Source of the DNA: Sphingobacterium oryzagri
GTDB lineage: Bacteria; Bacteroidota; Bacteroidia; Sphingobacteriales; Sphingobacteriaceae
Direction of reading: 5' to 3'
Length of the DNA stretch: 64,000 nucleotides
NCBI RefSeq assembly: GCF_028736175.1
Contig: NZ_CP117880.1
Span: 930,001 to 994,000, forward strand
Made by a program: the position numbers and the translations under genes. Positions 15,780 to 25,757 of this stretch are shown piece by piece; the first letter of the stretch is position 1; every line of letters starts with the position of its first letter. The notes beneath the pieces were generated by a model. The model did not search any database. It was not told the DNA's origin and saw only the letters and a list, made by a program, of their open reading frames with translations.

Positions 15780-16939
15780 TATTTCTTATTTATAGACATA
15801 AAGTCTTCTTGTAGTAATTTACGTAGTTGTAGCTGTTTCATTCGTTCGGGTAATATGCGCATCGCAAAGTTGCGCAAGGCAATAAGCATGGAATTATCCC
15901 ACTGAGCGATTTTGCCAACCTGCCAGGAGGTGTTGGTGATGTAGCGAGTGCGTGCTAACCGTCTATCGCTCACCCGTTGAAATGCCGTTGCCAAGTCTGT
16001 TGTTTCATGAAGTTGATCCACCAAAACGGCAACATCTTCAATCGCCTGGCAAGCGCCTTGACCTAAGTTGGGTGTGGTGGCATGGCCGGCATCACCAATC
16101 AGCAGTACGTTGCCGTAAGCCAGTTGTTTGAGCGGTTTGATATCGATGATATCATTCCAGAGCAGCTGCTGGTCGTTGGTATGTGCTAAAATGTCGCGAA
16201 TAGTCTGATGATAAGACGAAAAATGTTTTTGTAAATCCGTGACGGTAAAGTTGGCGTATGTTAAACTGTTTGCCGGTGCATTGATACAGGCATACCAGTA
16301 GAGCTTATTGCCGACAAGCGGCGTCATGCCGAAGCGCCCTGCTTTGCCCCAAGTTTCGCTAGAATGCGTTAGTTGGATCGCGCTGTTATCCATAATGGCT
16401 CGCCAACAGGTGTAACCAGCATAGCGTGGCTGGGAGTCGGGGAGAAGTTGCTGCCGAAGTTTGGATTTAACGCCATCGGCAATGATCAGCGCATCGACTT
16501 CCAGCAATTCGCCATCGGCGAAGGAGATACGCACGCCTTGGCTGTCTTGTTGCAAACGGATAGCTTCTTTCCCAAGCACAACACATTCGGCCGGTAGTTG
16601 TTCCATCAGGAACTGGTGTAAGTCTGCGCGGTGGATGGCAAAATTTCGCTGCTGATAGGCATCGCTGATGCTGCGCGTATCTGGTGCAACCAGTATGTTT
16701 CCTTGCTGATCTAAAATGTTGTACGACGGAAGAAAATGACCGATTGCTTCAACGCCAGGGCCTAAACCCAGGAGATCAAAGGCATGCATGGCATTTGCTG
16801 CGAGACCAAAACCTGCGCCGATGCCTTTAAGCTGCGGCGCACGCTCGTAAACGCTAACTTCCATGCCCAGTTGTTGAAGACCGATTGCTGCGGTGAGTCC
16901 GGCAACACCGCCACCGATGATGGCAATTTTTGTCTTCAT
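15779..16939 (-). CDS. FAD-dependent monooxygenase
   Basis: The protein has 386 residues and all three landmarks of class A flavin monooxygenases: the Rossmann start IIGGGVAGLTAAIGL, the DG motif LIIADGVKSKLR and the FAD-ribityl motif LIGDAGHATTPNLGQG. The substrate cannot be read from the sequence; relatives hydroxylate aromatic rings or act on polyenes. It lies between rsmA (9 bp away, upstream in transcription) and the dehydrogenase, so the three may form one transcript. Confidence 0.85.
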   Translation of the reverse strand: MKTKIAIIGGGVAGLTAAIGLQQLGMEVSVYERAPQLKGIGAGFGLAANAMHAFDLLGLGPGVEAIGHFLPSYNILDQQGNILVAPDTRSISDAYQQRNFAIHRADLHQFLMEQLPAECVVLGKEAIRLQQDSQGVRISFADGELLEVDALIIADGVKSKLRQQLLPDSQPRYAGYTCWRAIMDNSAIQLTHSSETWGKAGRFGMTPLVGNKLYWYACINAPANSLTYANFTVTDLQKHFSSYHQTIRDILAHTNDQQLLWNDIIDIKPLKQLAYGNVLLIGDAGHATTPNLGQGACQAIEDVAVLVDQLHETTDLATAFQRVSDRRLARTRYITNTSWQVGKIAQWDNSMLIALRNFAMRILPERMKQLQLRKLLQEDFMSINKK

Positions 16940-16948
16940 AAACGATGC

Positions 16949-17728
16949 TTAAAGTACAGTGCTGATTTCGCGTGTCAATGTCTCAAAATCGGTAACAGCT
17001 AATCGTTCTGCACGCAATTCATATAAAGGATTGTCACTCATTTTTTCTTTGGGAACCACCGCCGACAGGGAATTGCGCAAGGTTTTTCGCCGCTGGTTAA
17101 ACGACGCTTTGACCACGCGCCAGAATAGTTTTTCATCGCAATCGAGCGTTTCGCGGTTGTTGCGCGTCATGCTGATAACGCCTGATAGCACTTTGGGCGG
17201 CGGGTTAAAAGCGCCTGCTTTGACGGTAAAGAGATACTGCACATCGTAATATGCCTGTAGGAATACACTTAAAATACCATATTCCTTGCTGCCTGGTTTG
17301 GCTACACAGCGCTCGGCTACTTCTTTTTGGAACATGCCGGTCATCTGTACCACACGTTGGCGCTCGTCCAATATCTTGAACAAGATTTGTGAGGAAATAT
17401 TGTATGGAAAATTACCGATAACGGCCATTTTGGGGCCGAAATGCTGCGCGAAATCCAGGGTTAAGAAATCACCGTGAATCAGCCGGTTTTCCAGTTTCGG
17501 GTATTTCTCTGCCAAATAGGCGATAGATTCTTCGTCGACATCGATCAACCAAGTTTCGTAGGTCTCTTTTTCTAGTAAAAAGTCAGACAAAACGCCCATG
17601 CCTGGCCCAACCTCCAGTACGTGTTTAAATCCCAGCGACGGGTTTAGGGCTTCGACGATTTTCTGTGCGGCCCCCTTATCGTTTAAAAAATGCTGTCCTA
17701 AATGTTTTTTCGCGCGTACTGTACTCAT
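16949..17728 (-). CDS. rsmA: 16S rRNA dimethyladenosine transferase
   Basis: It dimethylates two adjacent adenines near the 3' end of 16S rRNA. The start at 17728 (MSTVRAKKHLGQHFL) is preceded by a good AGGAG site and gives 259 residues; an upstream extension of 16 codons lacks this. SAM-binding motif VLEVGPGMGVLSDFLL and catalytic loop IGNFPYNISSQILF are clear, and the C-terminal region FNQRRKTLRNSL is typical. Confidence 0.95.
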   Translation of the reverse strand: MSTVRAKKHLGQHFLNDKGAAQKIVEALNPSLGFKHVLEVGPGMGVLSDFLLEKETYETWLIDVDEESIAYLAEKYPKLENRLIHGDFLTLDFAQHFGPKMAVIGNFPYNISSQILFKILDERQRVVQMTGMFQKEVAERCVAKPGSKEYGILSVFLQAYYDVQYLFTVKAGAFNPPPKVLSGVISMTRNNRETLDCDEKLFWRVVKASFNQRRKTLRNSLSAVVPKEKMSDNPLYELRAERLAVTDFETLTREISTVL

Positions 17729-17955
17729 AACTCCTATTCTTGCTTTGTGCAAAGATACAATTTTATAAGCTAGCACTTTCGCATTTGTCCAGCATCGTGA
17801 AAGCTATTGGTTTTTAGCTGTTTCTGCCTTTCGGTTTAGTTTAGTACTGCTTTGCGGAAAGATTTTGCGCTAATAGAAAGGAGGGCTGCCGAGTGGTTTC
17901 CTGCGCTACTTCATATTACTAGCTGCGCAAAGCTTCGTTTTTAGCCTAAATTTTG

Positions 17956-17963
17956 TAATTTTG
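17956..17963 (+). promoter_or_regulatory. candidate -7 box for pdxA
   Basis: TAATTTTG fits the Bacteroidota -7 consensus TAnnTTTG. It ends 18 bases before the pdxA ATG, which would leave a very short 5' leader. The -33 TTG element is not clear-cut. Confidence 0.4.
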
Positions 17964-17981
17964 ATTTAAAGCTTTGATAAA

Positions 17982-19037
17982 ATGAGTGAAAAATTAAAAA
18001 TAGGGATCAGTATTGGTGATGTGAATGGTATTGGACTGGAGGTGATTATTAAGTCGCTGATGGATCACCGGGTATTGGAATTTTTTACACCTATTGTTTA
18101 TGGTAATACCAAAGTAGCTTCATTTCATCGCAAAGCTATCGGTATCCAGGATTTTAGCTTTCATGTTATCAACAGTCCTGATCAAGCTAATCCAAAGCGG
18201 GCAAATATCATCAATTGCTGGCAGGAAGATGTGAAGATCTCTTTAGGCGAGCAAAATGAGATTGGTGGGAAGTATGCTTTTTTGTCGCTTGATAAAGCGG
18301 TTGATGATTTGCGCGATGGCAAAATCGATGCGCTGGTTACGGCACCTATTAACAAGCATAATATCCAGCAGGAAGGTTTTAACTTTCCGGGACATACCGA
18401 GTTTTTGCAAGCAAAAACCGAAGCAGATGATGTATTGATGTTTATGATTGCAGACGAACTGCGGATCGGCGTCGTAACCGGGCACGTTCCGGTTAAAGAT
18501 ATTACACAAAGCATTACGCAGGACGCTATTTTGCATAAGTTAAGGATGATGAACCAGAGTCTGAAGACCGATTTTTGGATTCAGAAGCCTAAAATTGCGG
18601 TGTTGGGATTAAACCCGCACGCAGGTGATAACGGACTTATCGGTACAGAAGATGAAGAGGTGGTAAAACCAGCCATTCAACGCGCTACCGAAGAAGGCAT
18701 ACTTTGTGTCGGTCCTTATCCGGCAGATGGCTTTTTTGCTAGTGAAACGTATACGAAATTTGATGGCGTTTTAGCCATGTATCACGATCAGGGATTGATT
18801 CCGTTTAAACATATTGCTGCGCGCAAAGGTGTTAATTTTACAGCTGGCTTGCCTATTGTGCGCACCTCGCCAGATCATGGCACGGGTTATGACATCGCTG
18901 GAAAGAACCTTGCATCGCACGAGTCATTTTTGGAAGCTATTTTTGCGGCCGTTCATATTGTCGAGCGTCGTCGCGAACAGCAAGCGCTTTCGGCAAATCC
19001 ACTCGCATTCCGCCGCTTATCCAAAGACCGTGATTAG
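17982..19037 (+). CDS. pdxA: 4-hydroxythreonine-4-phosphate dehydrogenase
   Basis: It catalyses a step of the DXP-dependent pyridoxal phosphate pathway. It has 351 residues, with ISIGDVNGIGLEV at the start, the metal-ligand region TAPINKHNIQQEGFNFPGHT, VAVLGLNPHAGDNG-like AVLGLNPHAGDNGL, AMYHDQGLIPFKH and SPDHGTGYDIAGK. All the usual His ligands are present. The CCA-type nucleotidyltransferase gene follows in the same direction, 90 bp on. Confidence 0.96.
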   Translation: MSEKLKIGISIGDVNGIGLEVIIKSLMDHRVLEFFTPIVYGNTKVASFHRKAIGIQDFSFHVINSPDQANPKRANIINCWQEDVKISLGEQNEIGGKYAFLSLDKAVDDLRDGKIDALVTAPINKHNIQQEGFNFPGHTEFLQAKTEADDVLMFMIADELRIGVVTGHVPVKDITQSITQDAILHKLRMMNQSLKTDFWIQKPKIAVLGLNPHAGDNGLIGTEDEEVVKPAIQRATEEGILCVGPYPADGFFASETYTKFDGVLAMYHDQGLIPFKHIAARKGVNFTAGLPIVRTSPDHGTGYDIAGKNLASHESFLEAIFAAVHIVERRREQQALSANPLAFRRLSKDRD

Positions 19038-19127
19038 AATGGTGGGTTGATAAAGTTTATCGGCCACTTTCTACCAAATAATCCTTACTTTTGCCACTTT
19101 ATAGGTTTTGGCCTAGAGAAGACTGCT

Positions 19128-20546
19128 ATGCGAGAAAATTTACAACATTCTATTTTTCAAATAATCAAGGATTTAGCGGATAAAGAAAAGATTGAATGCT
19201 ATGTCATCGGTGGCTACGTTCGAGACCGAATCATGGGCCGGCCTTTTAAGAATGATGTAGATATTGTGGTGATTGGTAGCGGTATTGACTTTGCCACCAA
19301 GTTGGGGCAGCAGCTCCATACAAAAGTGGCGGTTTACAAAAATTTTGGTACGGCCATGTTGGTGCATGACCATATTAATATCGAGTTTGTAGGCGCAAGA
19401 AAAGAATCATATCGAGCCAATTCCCGAAACCCAATCGTTGAAGATGGCACGTTGGAAGATGATCAGAATCGTCGGGATTTTACGATTAATGCGATGGCCT
19501 ATAGCTTAAACGAAGCAACGTTTGGCAACCTGATTGATCCGTTCAATGGATTAGCAGATATTGAGCAACGCATCATACGTACGCCGCTTGATCCAACCAT
19601 TACCTTCTCGGATGATCCGTTGCGCATGTTACGCGCTATTCGTTTTGCCACGCAGCTGGGCTTTAAGATCGATATGCAGGCCATTTCGGCGATATCCGCG
19701 CAGGCTGACCGCATAAAAATCATTTCGAAAGAACGTGTCATCGACGAACTCAATAAAATTATTCTAGCTGAAAAACCTTCTGTTGGATTTCGCTATTTAT
19801 TTGATACGGGGCTGCTTAAATTGGTTTTTCCGGCTATGCAACAGCTCCATGGCGTAGAGATTATCGATGGTCGCGGACATAAAGATAATTTTTACCACAC
19901 ACTTGAGGTGCTGGATAATGTTGCTCTGCTATCCGAAGATTTGTGGCTACGTTGGGCAGCCATTATGCACGATATAGCAAAGCCTGCAACCAAGCGCTTT
20001 GATAAACGTGTAGGTTGGACGTTTCACGGACACGAAGATCGTGGCGCAAAGATGGTTCCCAAGCTTTTTGCAGAGCTTAAGCTTCCGCTGAATGAGAAGA
20101 TGAAATTTGTGCAGAAGCTTGTCCAATTGCATTTAAGACCGATTGTCTTAGCGCAAGATATCGTGACCGATTCTGCTGTAAGGCGGTTACTTTTTGAAGC
20201 TGGTGATGATGTGGATGCGCTGATGCTCTTGTGCCACGCGGATGTGACGACAAAGAACGAATTTAAGAAACGCAAGTATCGCGATAATTTCGAACTGGTG
20301 AAGCAGAAGCTGAAAGATGTGGAGGAGCGTGATCAGATTAGAAATTGGCAACCGCCCGTTTCCGGTGAAGACATTATGCAATTGTTTGATCTAGGTCCAA
20401 GCCGGGTAATCGGGACAATTAAGAATGCAATGCGGGAAGCTATATTGGAAGGAGAGATTGCCAATAGCCGGGCGGAAGCGATGCAATACGTCATTCGCAA
20501 GGGCGAAAGCCTCGGATTGATACTGAAGAAAAATCCAGTACTTTAA
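19128..20546 (+). CDS. CCA tRNA nucleotidyltransferase / poly(A) polymerase-type enzyme with HD domain
   Basis: ATG at 19128 (MRENLQHSIF) gives 472 residues; the open frame extends 27 codons upstream with low-similarity sequence. The nucleotidyltransferase head has GGYVRDRIMGRPFKNDVDIV with the catalytic DxD and the second motif RRDFTINAMAYSL, followed by DPLRMLRAIRFATQLGF. A C-terminal HD domain shows IMHDIAKP and HGHEDRGA. It adds or repairs the CCA end of tRNAs; which A/C specificity it has cannot be read by eye. Confidence 0.92.
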   Translation: MRENLQHSIFQIIKDLADKEKIECYVIGGYVRDRIMGRPFKNDVDIVVIGSGIDFATKLGQQLHTKVAVYKNFGTAMLVHDHINIEFVGARKESYRANSRNPIVEDGTLEDDQNRRDFTINAMAYSLNEATFGNLIDPFNGLADIEQRIIRTPLDPTITFSDDPLRMLRAIRFATQLGFKIDMQAISAISAQADRIKIISKERVIDELNKIILAEKPSVGFRYLFDTGLLKLVFPAMQQLHGVEIIDGRGHKDNFYHTLEVLDNVALLSEDLWLRWAAIMHDIAKPATKRFDKRVGWTFHGHEDRGAKMVPKLFAELKLPLNEKMKFVQKLVQLHLRPIVLAQDIVTDSAVRRLLFEAGDDVDALMLLCHADVTTKNEFKKRKYRDNFELVKQKLKDVEERDQIRNWQPPVSGEDIMQLFDLGPSRVIGTIKNAMREAILEGEIANSRAEAMQYVIRKGESLGLILKKNPVL

Positions 20547-20605
20547 ATTTTTAAAAATTATTGTAATTTTATCATTCGATAAAAAACTAAACGATACGAA
20601 TAAGT

Positions 20606-21202
20606 ATGGCTATTTACAGATTTCGAGTAACTTTTGAGGACTATGAGGATATATATCGTGAAATTGATATGCCCTCGAAAGCGACATTTTTACAACTTCA
20701 TGAAGCTATCCACCATTCTACGGGCTACAAATCAGATGTTTCTTCATCTTTTTATGTAAGTAACGATCAATGGAAGAAAGGCACAGAAATCGCCTTGCTG
20801 CCTACGGAACGGAAAGTAGCGGCTGCAGTGTTGATTATGGAAAATATCCGCTTGAGTAAGTTTATTGATGATCCGCATCAGAAATTCTATTATGTTTATA
20901 ATTTTGATCGGCCCTACGATTTTCATGTCGAGCTCGTGAAAATTTTAAAGGAAGAAGATGGGAAAGATTATCCTGCCATTTTTAAATCGGTCGGCGATCC
21001 ACCGAAAAATGCGTCAGCATCTGCTTTTCCTTTATCTACTGGTATTGATGACGACGATGATGATGAAGAGGAAGTGCCAACGGATGAAACCGAATACGGT
21101 GTGGATGATGAGGAAGAGTTTGACATGTTCGACGATGAAGAGAGCGAAGGCGAAGGTGAAGAAAGCGAACAAAAATCCAGTGGCTACGAAGACGAGTTTT
21201 AA
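20606..21202 (+). CDS. pRiA4b ORF-3-like domain protein with acidic tail
   Basis: The protein has 198 residues. The N-terminal 120 (MAIYRFRVTFEDYEDIYREI, FLQLHEAIHHSTGY) resemble the pRiA4b ORF-3 (IS1096 TnpR-like) domain, a fold of unclear function found in many bacteria without any transposon. The last 60 residues are nearly all Asp, Glu and Ser. It lies between the CCA-type gene and miaA, both tRNA-acting, which may or may not be meaningful. There is no sign of mobility. Confidence 0.75.
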   Translation: MAIYRFRVTFEDYEDIYREIDMPSKATFLQLHEAIHHSTGYKSDVSSSFYVSNDQWKKGTEIALLPTERKVAAAVLIMENIRLSKFIDDPHQKFYYVYNFDRPYDFHVELVKILKEEDGKDYPAIFKSVGDPPKNASASAFPLSTGIDDDDDDEEEVPTDETEYGVDDEEEFDMFDDEESEGEGEESEQKSSGYEDEF

Positions 21203-21367
21203 GCTTTTACAAAACACGGAACCCCATTTAGATAAATACCTTAAGTTGATCGCTTAAGGTATTTTTGCTAGGTGGCTTTCTCCTTTGCGCCGCCGCAAAA
21301 TTGACGAGATTGTCGCTATACTGTTGCATTTTTGCAACAGTATAGCGTGCAGCAGATAAGAAAACAG

Positions 21368-22270
21368 ATGAGTGAAACAAAAAAGAAACTGGTCGTCGTG
21401 GTGGGGCCTACCGCTGTTGGTAAAACAGCGATGGCTATCAAGCTGGCTAACCATTTTGGTACAGCCATTTTATCCGCCGATTCGAGACAATTCTATCGGG
21501 AAATGTCTATCGGTACGGCTAAACCAACGGCAGAAGAATTGGCCGCAGCGCCGCACTATTTTATTAATTCACATTCGATAGCCGAGGATTATTCGGCTGG
21601 TGATTTCGAACGCGAAGCGCTAGCCCTGTTGGATGATCTTTTTAAAACGCACGATACCGTCGTGCTCGTCGGTGGTTCAGGACTTTTTGTACGGGCCGTA
21701 TGCGAAGGTTTTGATGCGCTGCCCACCGCATTGCCAGCTATTCGGGAAAAGCTGAATACGGCTTTTGAAACGGAGGGCTTAGCTCCTTTACAAGCCCGTT
21801 TGAAAGCTGTTGATCCGGCTTATTTTGAAACGGCAGATGTGCAAAACCCGCAGCGGGTTATTCGCGCGTTGGAAGTTTATGAAACCAGCGGACAGCCTTT
21901 TTCTTCGTTTCGACAACGCGATTTGCTCAAGCGTCCTTTTCAGGTGGTAACTGTAGGCCTAACGATGGAGCGCGCCGTGCTGTACGATCGGATAAATCGC
22001 CGCGTAGATGCTATGCTGGCCGATGGCTTACTGGATGAAGTTAAAGCGTTATTACCTTTTCGCGAAAAGCCAGCCTTACTCACCGTGGGCTATGCCGAGA
22101 TATTCGATTACCTGGATGGAAAACTGACACTGGAGGTCGCTGTTGACAAAGTAAAGCAAAATAGCCGGCGCTATGCGAAGCGACAGCTTACCTGGTTTAA
22201 AAAATATGGCCATACATCCTGGTTTACGAGCGCAGATTGGGATGCGATTTTAGACTATATCAACGCATAA
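21368..22270 (+). CDS. miaA: tRNA dimethylallyltransferase
   Basis: It transfers a dimethylallyl group to A37 of tRNAs reading UNN codons. ATG at 21368 (MSETKKKLVVVVGPT) gives 300 residues, the usual length. P-loop GPTAVGKTAMA, DSRQFYREMSIGTAKP, SAGDFEREA, LVGGSGLFVRA and the C-terminal RRYAKRQLTWFKK are all standard. It converges on ilvE with a shared hairpin between. Confidence 0.97.
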   Translation: MSETKKKLVVVVGPTAVGKTAMAIKLANHFGTAILSADSRQFYREMSIGTAKPTAEELAAAPHYFINSHSIAEDYSAGDFEREALALLDDLFKTHDTVVLVGGSGLFVRAVCEGFDALPTALPAIREKLNTAFETEGLAPLQARLKAVDPAYFETADVQNPQRVIRALEVYETSGQPFSSFRQRDLLKRPFQVVTVGLTMERAVLYDRINRRVDAMLADGLLDEVKALLPFREKPALLTVGYAEIFDYLDGKLTLEVAVDKVKQNSRRYAKRQLTWFKKYGHTSWFTSADWDAILDYINA

Positions 22271-22275
22271 AAAAA

Positions 22276-22299
22276 AGGGTGAATCGCAAGATTCACCCT
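22276..22299 (-). terminator. hairpin terminator between miaA and ilvE
   Basis: Perfect stem AGGGTGAATC / GATTCACCCT with a GCAA tetraloop, followed on the minus strand by a run of seven or more T. It mainly serves ilvE, and the plus-strand side may also stop miaA transcripts. Confidence 0.92.
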
Positions 22300-22306
22300 G
22301 TTGTAT

Positions 22307-23374
22307 TTATACAATAAAGTTCCAGCCAAAAGGATCTTCAATTTTTCCGTAACGCAGTTGATTCAGATAATCTAACACTTTGTTGGAAAATTCGCGTCCT
22401 TCCACCGGTGGAAGTTCAAAATCTTCACCTTGAAAACCAATCTTCGAAATATGGGTGATGGTCGCAGCCGTTCCTGCAGCAAAAGCTTCGGTCACCGTTC
22501 CATCTTTGATACCGTCAATCAGTTCTTGCACCGAAACTTTACGCTGTTCAGCTTTATATCCCCATTTTTCAGCGAGCTCCATAATCGTACGACGGGTAAC
22601 ACCGTGCAAAATCGTATCGCCATGCGGCGTAATAATCGTGTCTCCGATACGAAAGATTAAGTTCGCTGTACCAGCTTCCTCAATGTATTTGTGCTCTGCA
22701 GCATCGGTCCACATAATTTGGTCGTATCCTTCTTCGTTGGCTAACTGCGTAGGGTACAACGACAACGCGTAGTTTCCGGCATTTTTAGAAAAGCCAACGC
22801 CACCCTCTGCCGCACGTGTATAATGTGTTTCTACCTTTAAGCTGATTGGTTTGCTGTAATAAGCACCAACCGGACAGGTGATAATAATAAACTTGTAGGA
22901 TACGGAAGGATGTACGCCTAATGCGGCTTCCGTCGCAAACATATACGGTCTTATGTATAAAGATGTGCCGTCTACAGATGGAACCCAAGCTTGATCAACT
23001 TGTAAAAGTTCTTTTAAGCCGTCAATAAAAATTTCTTCGGGCACTTCGGGCATTTGCAAACGTCTAGCCGATTTGTTAAAACGCTCTAAGTTCTTATCGG
23101 GGCGAAAAATGCTCACCGTGCCGTCGGCAAATTTGTAACCTTTGATACCTTCAAATATCGACTGGCCATAGTGCAGCGCAGACATGGAAGGACTAATGCT
23201 CAAATCTCCGTAAGGAACAATACTGACGTCTGTCCATGCCCCGTTATCATAGTTGGCTACTAGCATATGGTCAGACATAATTTGACCAAATTTTAAATTG
23301 CTGAAATCTACTTGCGAGAGTCTCGATTGTGTTGTTGGCTCTACGCGAATGGAAAAGGTATTCGTCTCGCTCAT
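22307..23374 (-). CDS. ilvE: branched-chain amino acid aminotransferase
   Basis: It catalyses the last step of Ile, Leu and Val synthesis (PLP-dependent, fold type IV). The start MSETNTFSIRVEPT at 23374 gives 355 residues; 18 further codons upstream look non-coding. Landmarks: YGQSIFEGIKGYK, SLYIRPYMFATE, the PLP lysine in GFSKNAGNYALSL and EEAGTANLIFRI. The length and motifs fit the long (group II/eukaryote-like) BCAT form common in Bacteroidota. Confidence 0.95.
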   Translation of the reverse strand: MSETNTFSIRVEPTTQSRLSQVDFSNLKFGQIMSDHMLVANYDNGAWTDVSIVPYGDLSISPSMSALHYGQSIFEGIKGYKFADGTVSIFRPDKNLERFNKSARRLQMPEVPEEIFIDGLKELLQVDQAWVPSVDGTSLYIRPYMFATEAALGVHPSVSYKFIIITCPVGAYYSKPISLKVETHYTRAAEGGVGFSKNAGNYALSLYPTQLANEEGYDQIMWTDAAEHKYIEEAGTANLIFRIGDTIITPHGDTILHGVTRRTIMELAEKWGYKAEQRKVSVQELIDGIKDGTVTEAFAAGTAATITHISKIGFQGEDFELPPVEGREFSNKVLDYLNQLRYGKIEDPFGWNFIV

Positions 23375-23445
23375 CACGTTAAAATTTAGAATGTGCAATT
23401 TAGAAAAAAGAATCAATAGATTCTTCATGAAAGCGGTAAAACTGC

Positions 23446-24960
23446 TTAGGCCTGCATCATTTTGAGTAAGGCTTCCACATACGTTCGATCATTGGATAAT
23501 CGCGGCACTTTATTTTGTCCACCAAGCTTTCCGCGCGACTTCATCCAGCGATAGAAAATATCTTGCTCAGCATTGTGCACAATCGGGAAGCGCAAAGCCA
23601 TATCCTTGTAGCGCTTGGCATCGTAGTCTGAGTTGATCTCGCGCAGCTTATTGTCCAATATTTCGCAGAAATGCGTAAAATCGCGGGGTTGTTTTTCAAA
23701 CTCGATAATCCATTCATGCGCACCGGCTTTGCCTTGTTGAAAATAAACAGGGCCTGCTGTATAATCTTTAATAACAGCTTCAGTCGCCTGGCAGGCCGCT
23801 TGTAAAGCCTGGTCTGCGTTGTCCACGATCACTTCTTCGCCAAATGTATTAATGTAGTGTTTCGTGCGGCCGGATATTTGAAAACGATAGGGAGATAAAG
23901 AGGTGAATTTGATCGTGTCACCGATTTTATATCGCCATAGACCCGCATTGGTCGAGATGATCAACGCGTAATTTTTATCGAGCACCACTTCATCCAGACC
24001 AAGCGTCTTAGGATGTTCCTCATGGATGTTTTCCATCGGTAAAAACTCGTAATAGATACCGTAGTCTAACATCAGCAAAAGATCGTCCGAGTCGGATTGA
24101 TCCTGCAGGCCAAAATATCCCTCAGAAGCGTTATAATTTTCCAGGTAATACATATTGGATGAAGGAATCAACTCCTTAAACTGCTCACGGTAGGGTTTAA
24201 AGCTAACGCCGCCGTGCCCATAGAATTCCAGATTGGGCCACACTTCCAGCAGGTTGCTTTTTCCCGTTATCTCCAGCACACGTTTTGCCATAACGATATT
24301 CCAGGTTGGCACGCCGGCGAGACTGGTTACATTCTCTTTGATCGTTATTGCCGCAATTTGATCAATTTTTTCTTCGAAATTGGGGTTTAGCGTAACCTCC
24401 AAATTTGGCGTGCGTTTAAATTCTGCCCAAAACGGAAGGTTGCGTATCAAGATAGACGATAGATCGCCGTAATAAGAATCTGGACTAAAATTGTTGATCT
24501 GCGAAGAACCGCCAATGACGACAGACTTTCCTGTGAAAATCTTGGTTTCAGGTTTATTATGGCAATAAATGGAAAGCATGTCCTTACCGCCCTGGTAGTG
24601 GCAGTCTTCCAGCGCCTCCATACTGACAGGAATAAATTTGGATCGATCAGACGTTGTGCCCGATGATTTGGCAAACCACTTGACGTCTGACGGCCAAAGC
24701 AGGTTTTGTTCACCTTTGATCATGCGGTCTACATAGCCTTTGATGTCGTCGTAGTCTTGTATGGGAACCCGCTCTTTATATTCCGCAGGTGTAAGAATAC
24801 TCGTATAGTCGTATTTTTTGCCCCACTCGGTTGCTTCTGCCGTGGCGATCAAACTCTGAAACCATTCATCTTGTACATCATGGGGATATTTCATGAAAAG
24901 CTCAATCTGATGAATACGCTTTTTCATAATCCACGTGAAAAGAGAATTAAATAACTCCAT
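23446..24960 (-). CDS. GH3-family acyl-adenylate/acyl-acid amidosynthetase-like protein
   Basis: This 504-residue protein matches the GH3 (auxin-responsive) family, which in plants joins amino acids to hormone carboxylates through an acyl-AMP. The ATP-binding SSGTTSDRSKFIPVS, the middle motif LENYNASEGYFGLQ and RYKIGDTIKFTSL with RTKHYINTFGEEV are present. Bacterial members are frequent in Bacteroidota, but their substrate is not established. It lies 71 bp before ilvE in the same direction. Confidence 0.88.
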   Translation of the reverse strand: MELFNSLFTWIMKKRIHQIELFMKYPHDVQDEWFQSLIATAEATEWGKKYDYTSILTPAEYKERVPIQDYDDIKGYVDRMIKGEQNLLWPSDVKWFAKSSGTTSDRSKFIPVSMEALEDCHYQGGKDMLSIYCHNKPETKIFTGKSVVIGGSSQINNFSPDSYYGDLSSILIRNLPFWAEFKRTPNLEVTLNPNFEEKIDQIAAITIKENVTSLAGVPTWNIVMAKRVLEITGKSNLLEVWPNLEFYGHGGVSFKPYREQFKELIPSSNMYYLENYNASEGYFGLQDQSDSDDLLLMLDYGIYYEFLPMENIHEEHPKTLGLDEVVLDKNYALIISTNAGLWRYKIGDTIKFTSLSPYRFQISGRTKHYINTFGEEVIVDNADQALQAACQATEAVIKDYTAGPVYFQQGKAGAHEWIIEFEKQPRDFTHFCEILDNKLREINSDYDAKRYKDMALRFPIVHNAEQDIFYRWMKSRGKLGGQNKVPRLSNDRTYVEALLKMMQA

Positions 24961-24990
24961 AGTTTTGCGGTCTAGTATACAGCTGCTGGT

Positions 24991-25725
24991 TTATAGTTTT
25001 TTACGTCGCAATTCGAAGTGGCGTCCCAAATAGAACTTTCTGGCTAGCTCATTATCGGCTATTTCTTCCGGTGTTCCCGTCAGCATAATCTTGCCTTCGG
25101 TAAGCAAGTAAGCCCTGTCGGTAATAGACAAGGTTTCCTGTACGTTGTGATCCGTGATGAGCACGCCAATGTTTTTACGCTTTAGCTTGGAAACAATGGT
25201 TTGTATTTCTTCTACTGCAATAGGGTCAACACCAGCAAAAGGCTCATCCAGCAGAATGAAATGCGGATTTGCGGCAAGTGCGCGCGCTATTTCGGTGCGT
25301 CGTCTTTCCCCGCCAGACAATAGATCACCTCTGTTTTTACGGACGCGGTGTAAACTAAACTCGGTAAGTAGTTCTTCCAGTTTGGCCAAACGCTCCTCTT
25401 TGTTAGGGTAGTGAATTTCTAAAACGGCCAGTATATTGTTTTCTACGGATAGTTTACGAAAAACGGAAGCCTCCTGCGCGAGATAACCAATACCTTTTTG
25501 GGCACGCTGAAACATCGCATCTTGCGTGATCTCCTGCTCGTCCAAGAATACATGTCCGTCGTTTGGCTTGATCAATCCTACGATCATATAGAAAGATGTG
25601 GTTTTGCCGGCACCATTCGGGCCTAATAAACCCACAATTTCACCTTGTTCCACATGAAAAGATACATCGTTAACAACGGTGCGTTGTTTGTACTTCTTGA
25701 TCAAATGTTCCGCCTTTAAAATCAT
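24991..25725 (-). CDS. lptB: LPS export ABC transporter ATP-binding protein
   Basis: The protein has 244 residues: Walker [14 protein letters not shown]-loop region [16 protein letters not shown], signature [16 protein letters not shown], Walker [14 protein letters not shown] and H-loop [20 protein letters not shown] and [10 protein letters not shown] are diagnostic of LptB, which powers transfer of LPS from the inner membrane across the envelope. It is 32 bp downstream of recJ. Confidence 0.94.
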   Translation of the reverse strand: MILKAEHLIKKYKQRTVVNDVSFHVEQGEIVGLLGPNGAGKTTSFYMIVGLIKPNDGHVFLDEQEITQDAMFQRAQKGIGYLAQEASVFRKLSVENNILAVLEIHYPNKEERLAKLEELLTEFSLHRVRKNRGDLLSGGERRRTEIARALAANPHFILLDEPFAGVDPIAVEEIQTIVSKLKRKNIGVLITDHNVQETLSITDRAYLLTEGKIMLTGTPEEIADNELARKFYLGRHFELRRKKL

Positions 25726-25757
25726 CAGCTCCTTAATCGTTTGATTACAAATATATT

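Noticed and set aside
20606..21202. pRiA4b ORF-3-like protein as a sign of a mobile element
   Set aside because: There are no inverted repeats, integrase or transposase nearby, and its neighbours are housekeeping tRNA enzymes.
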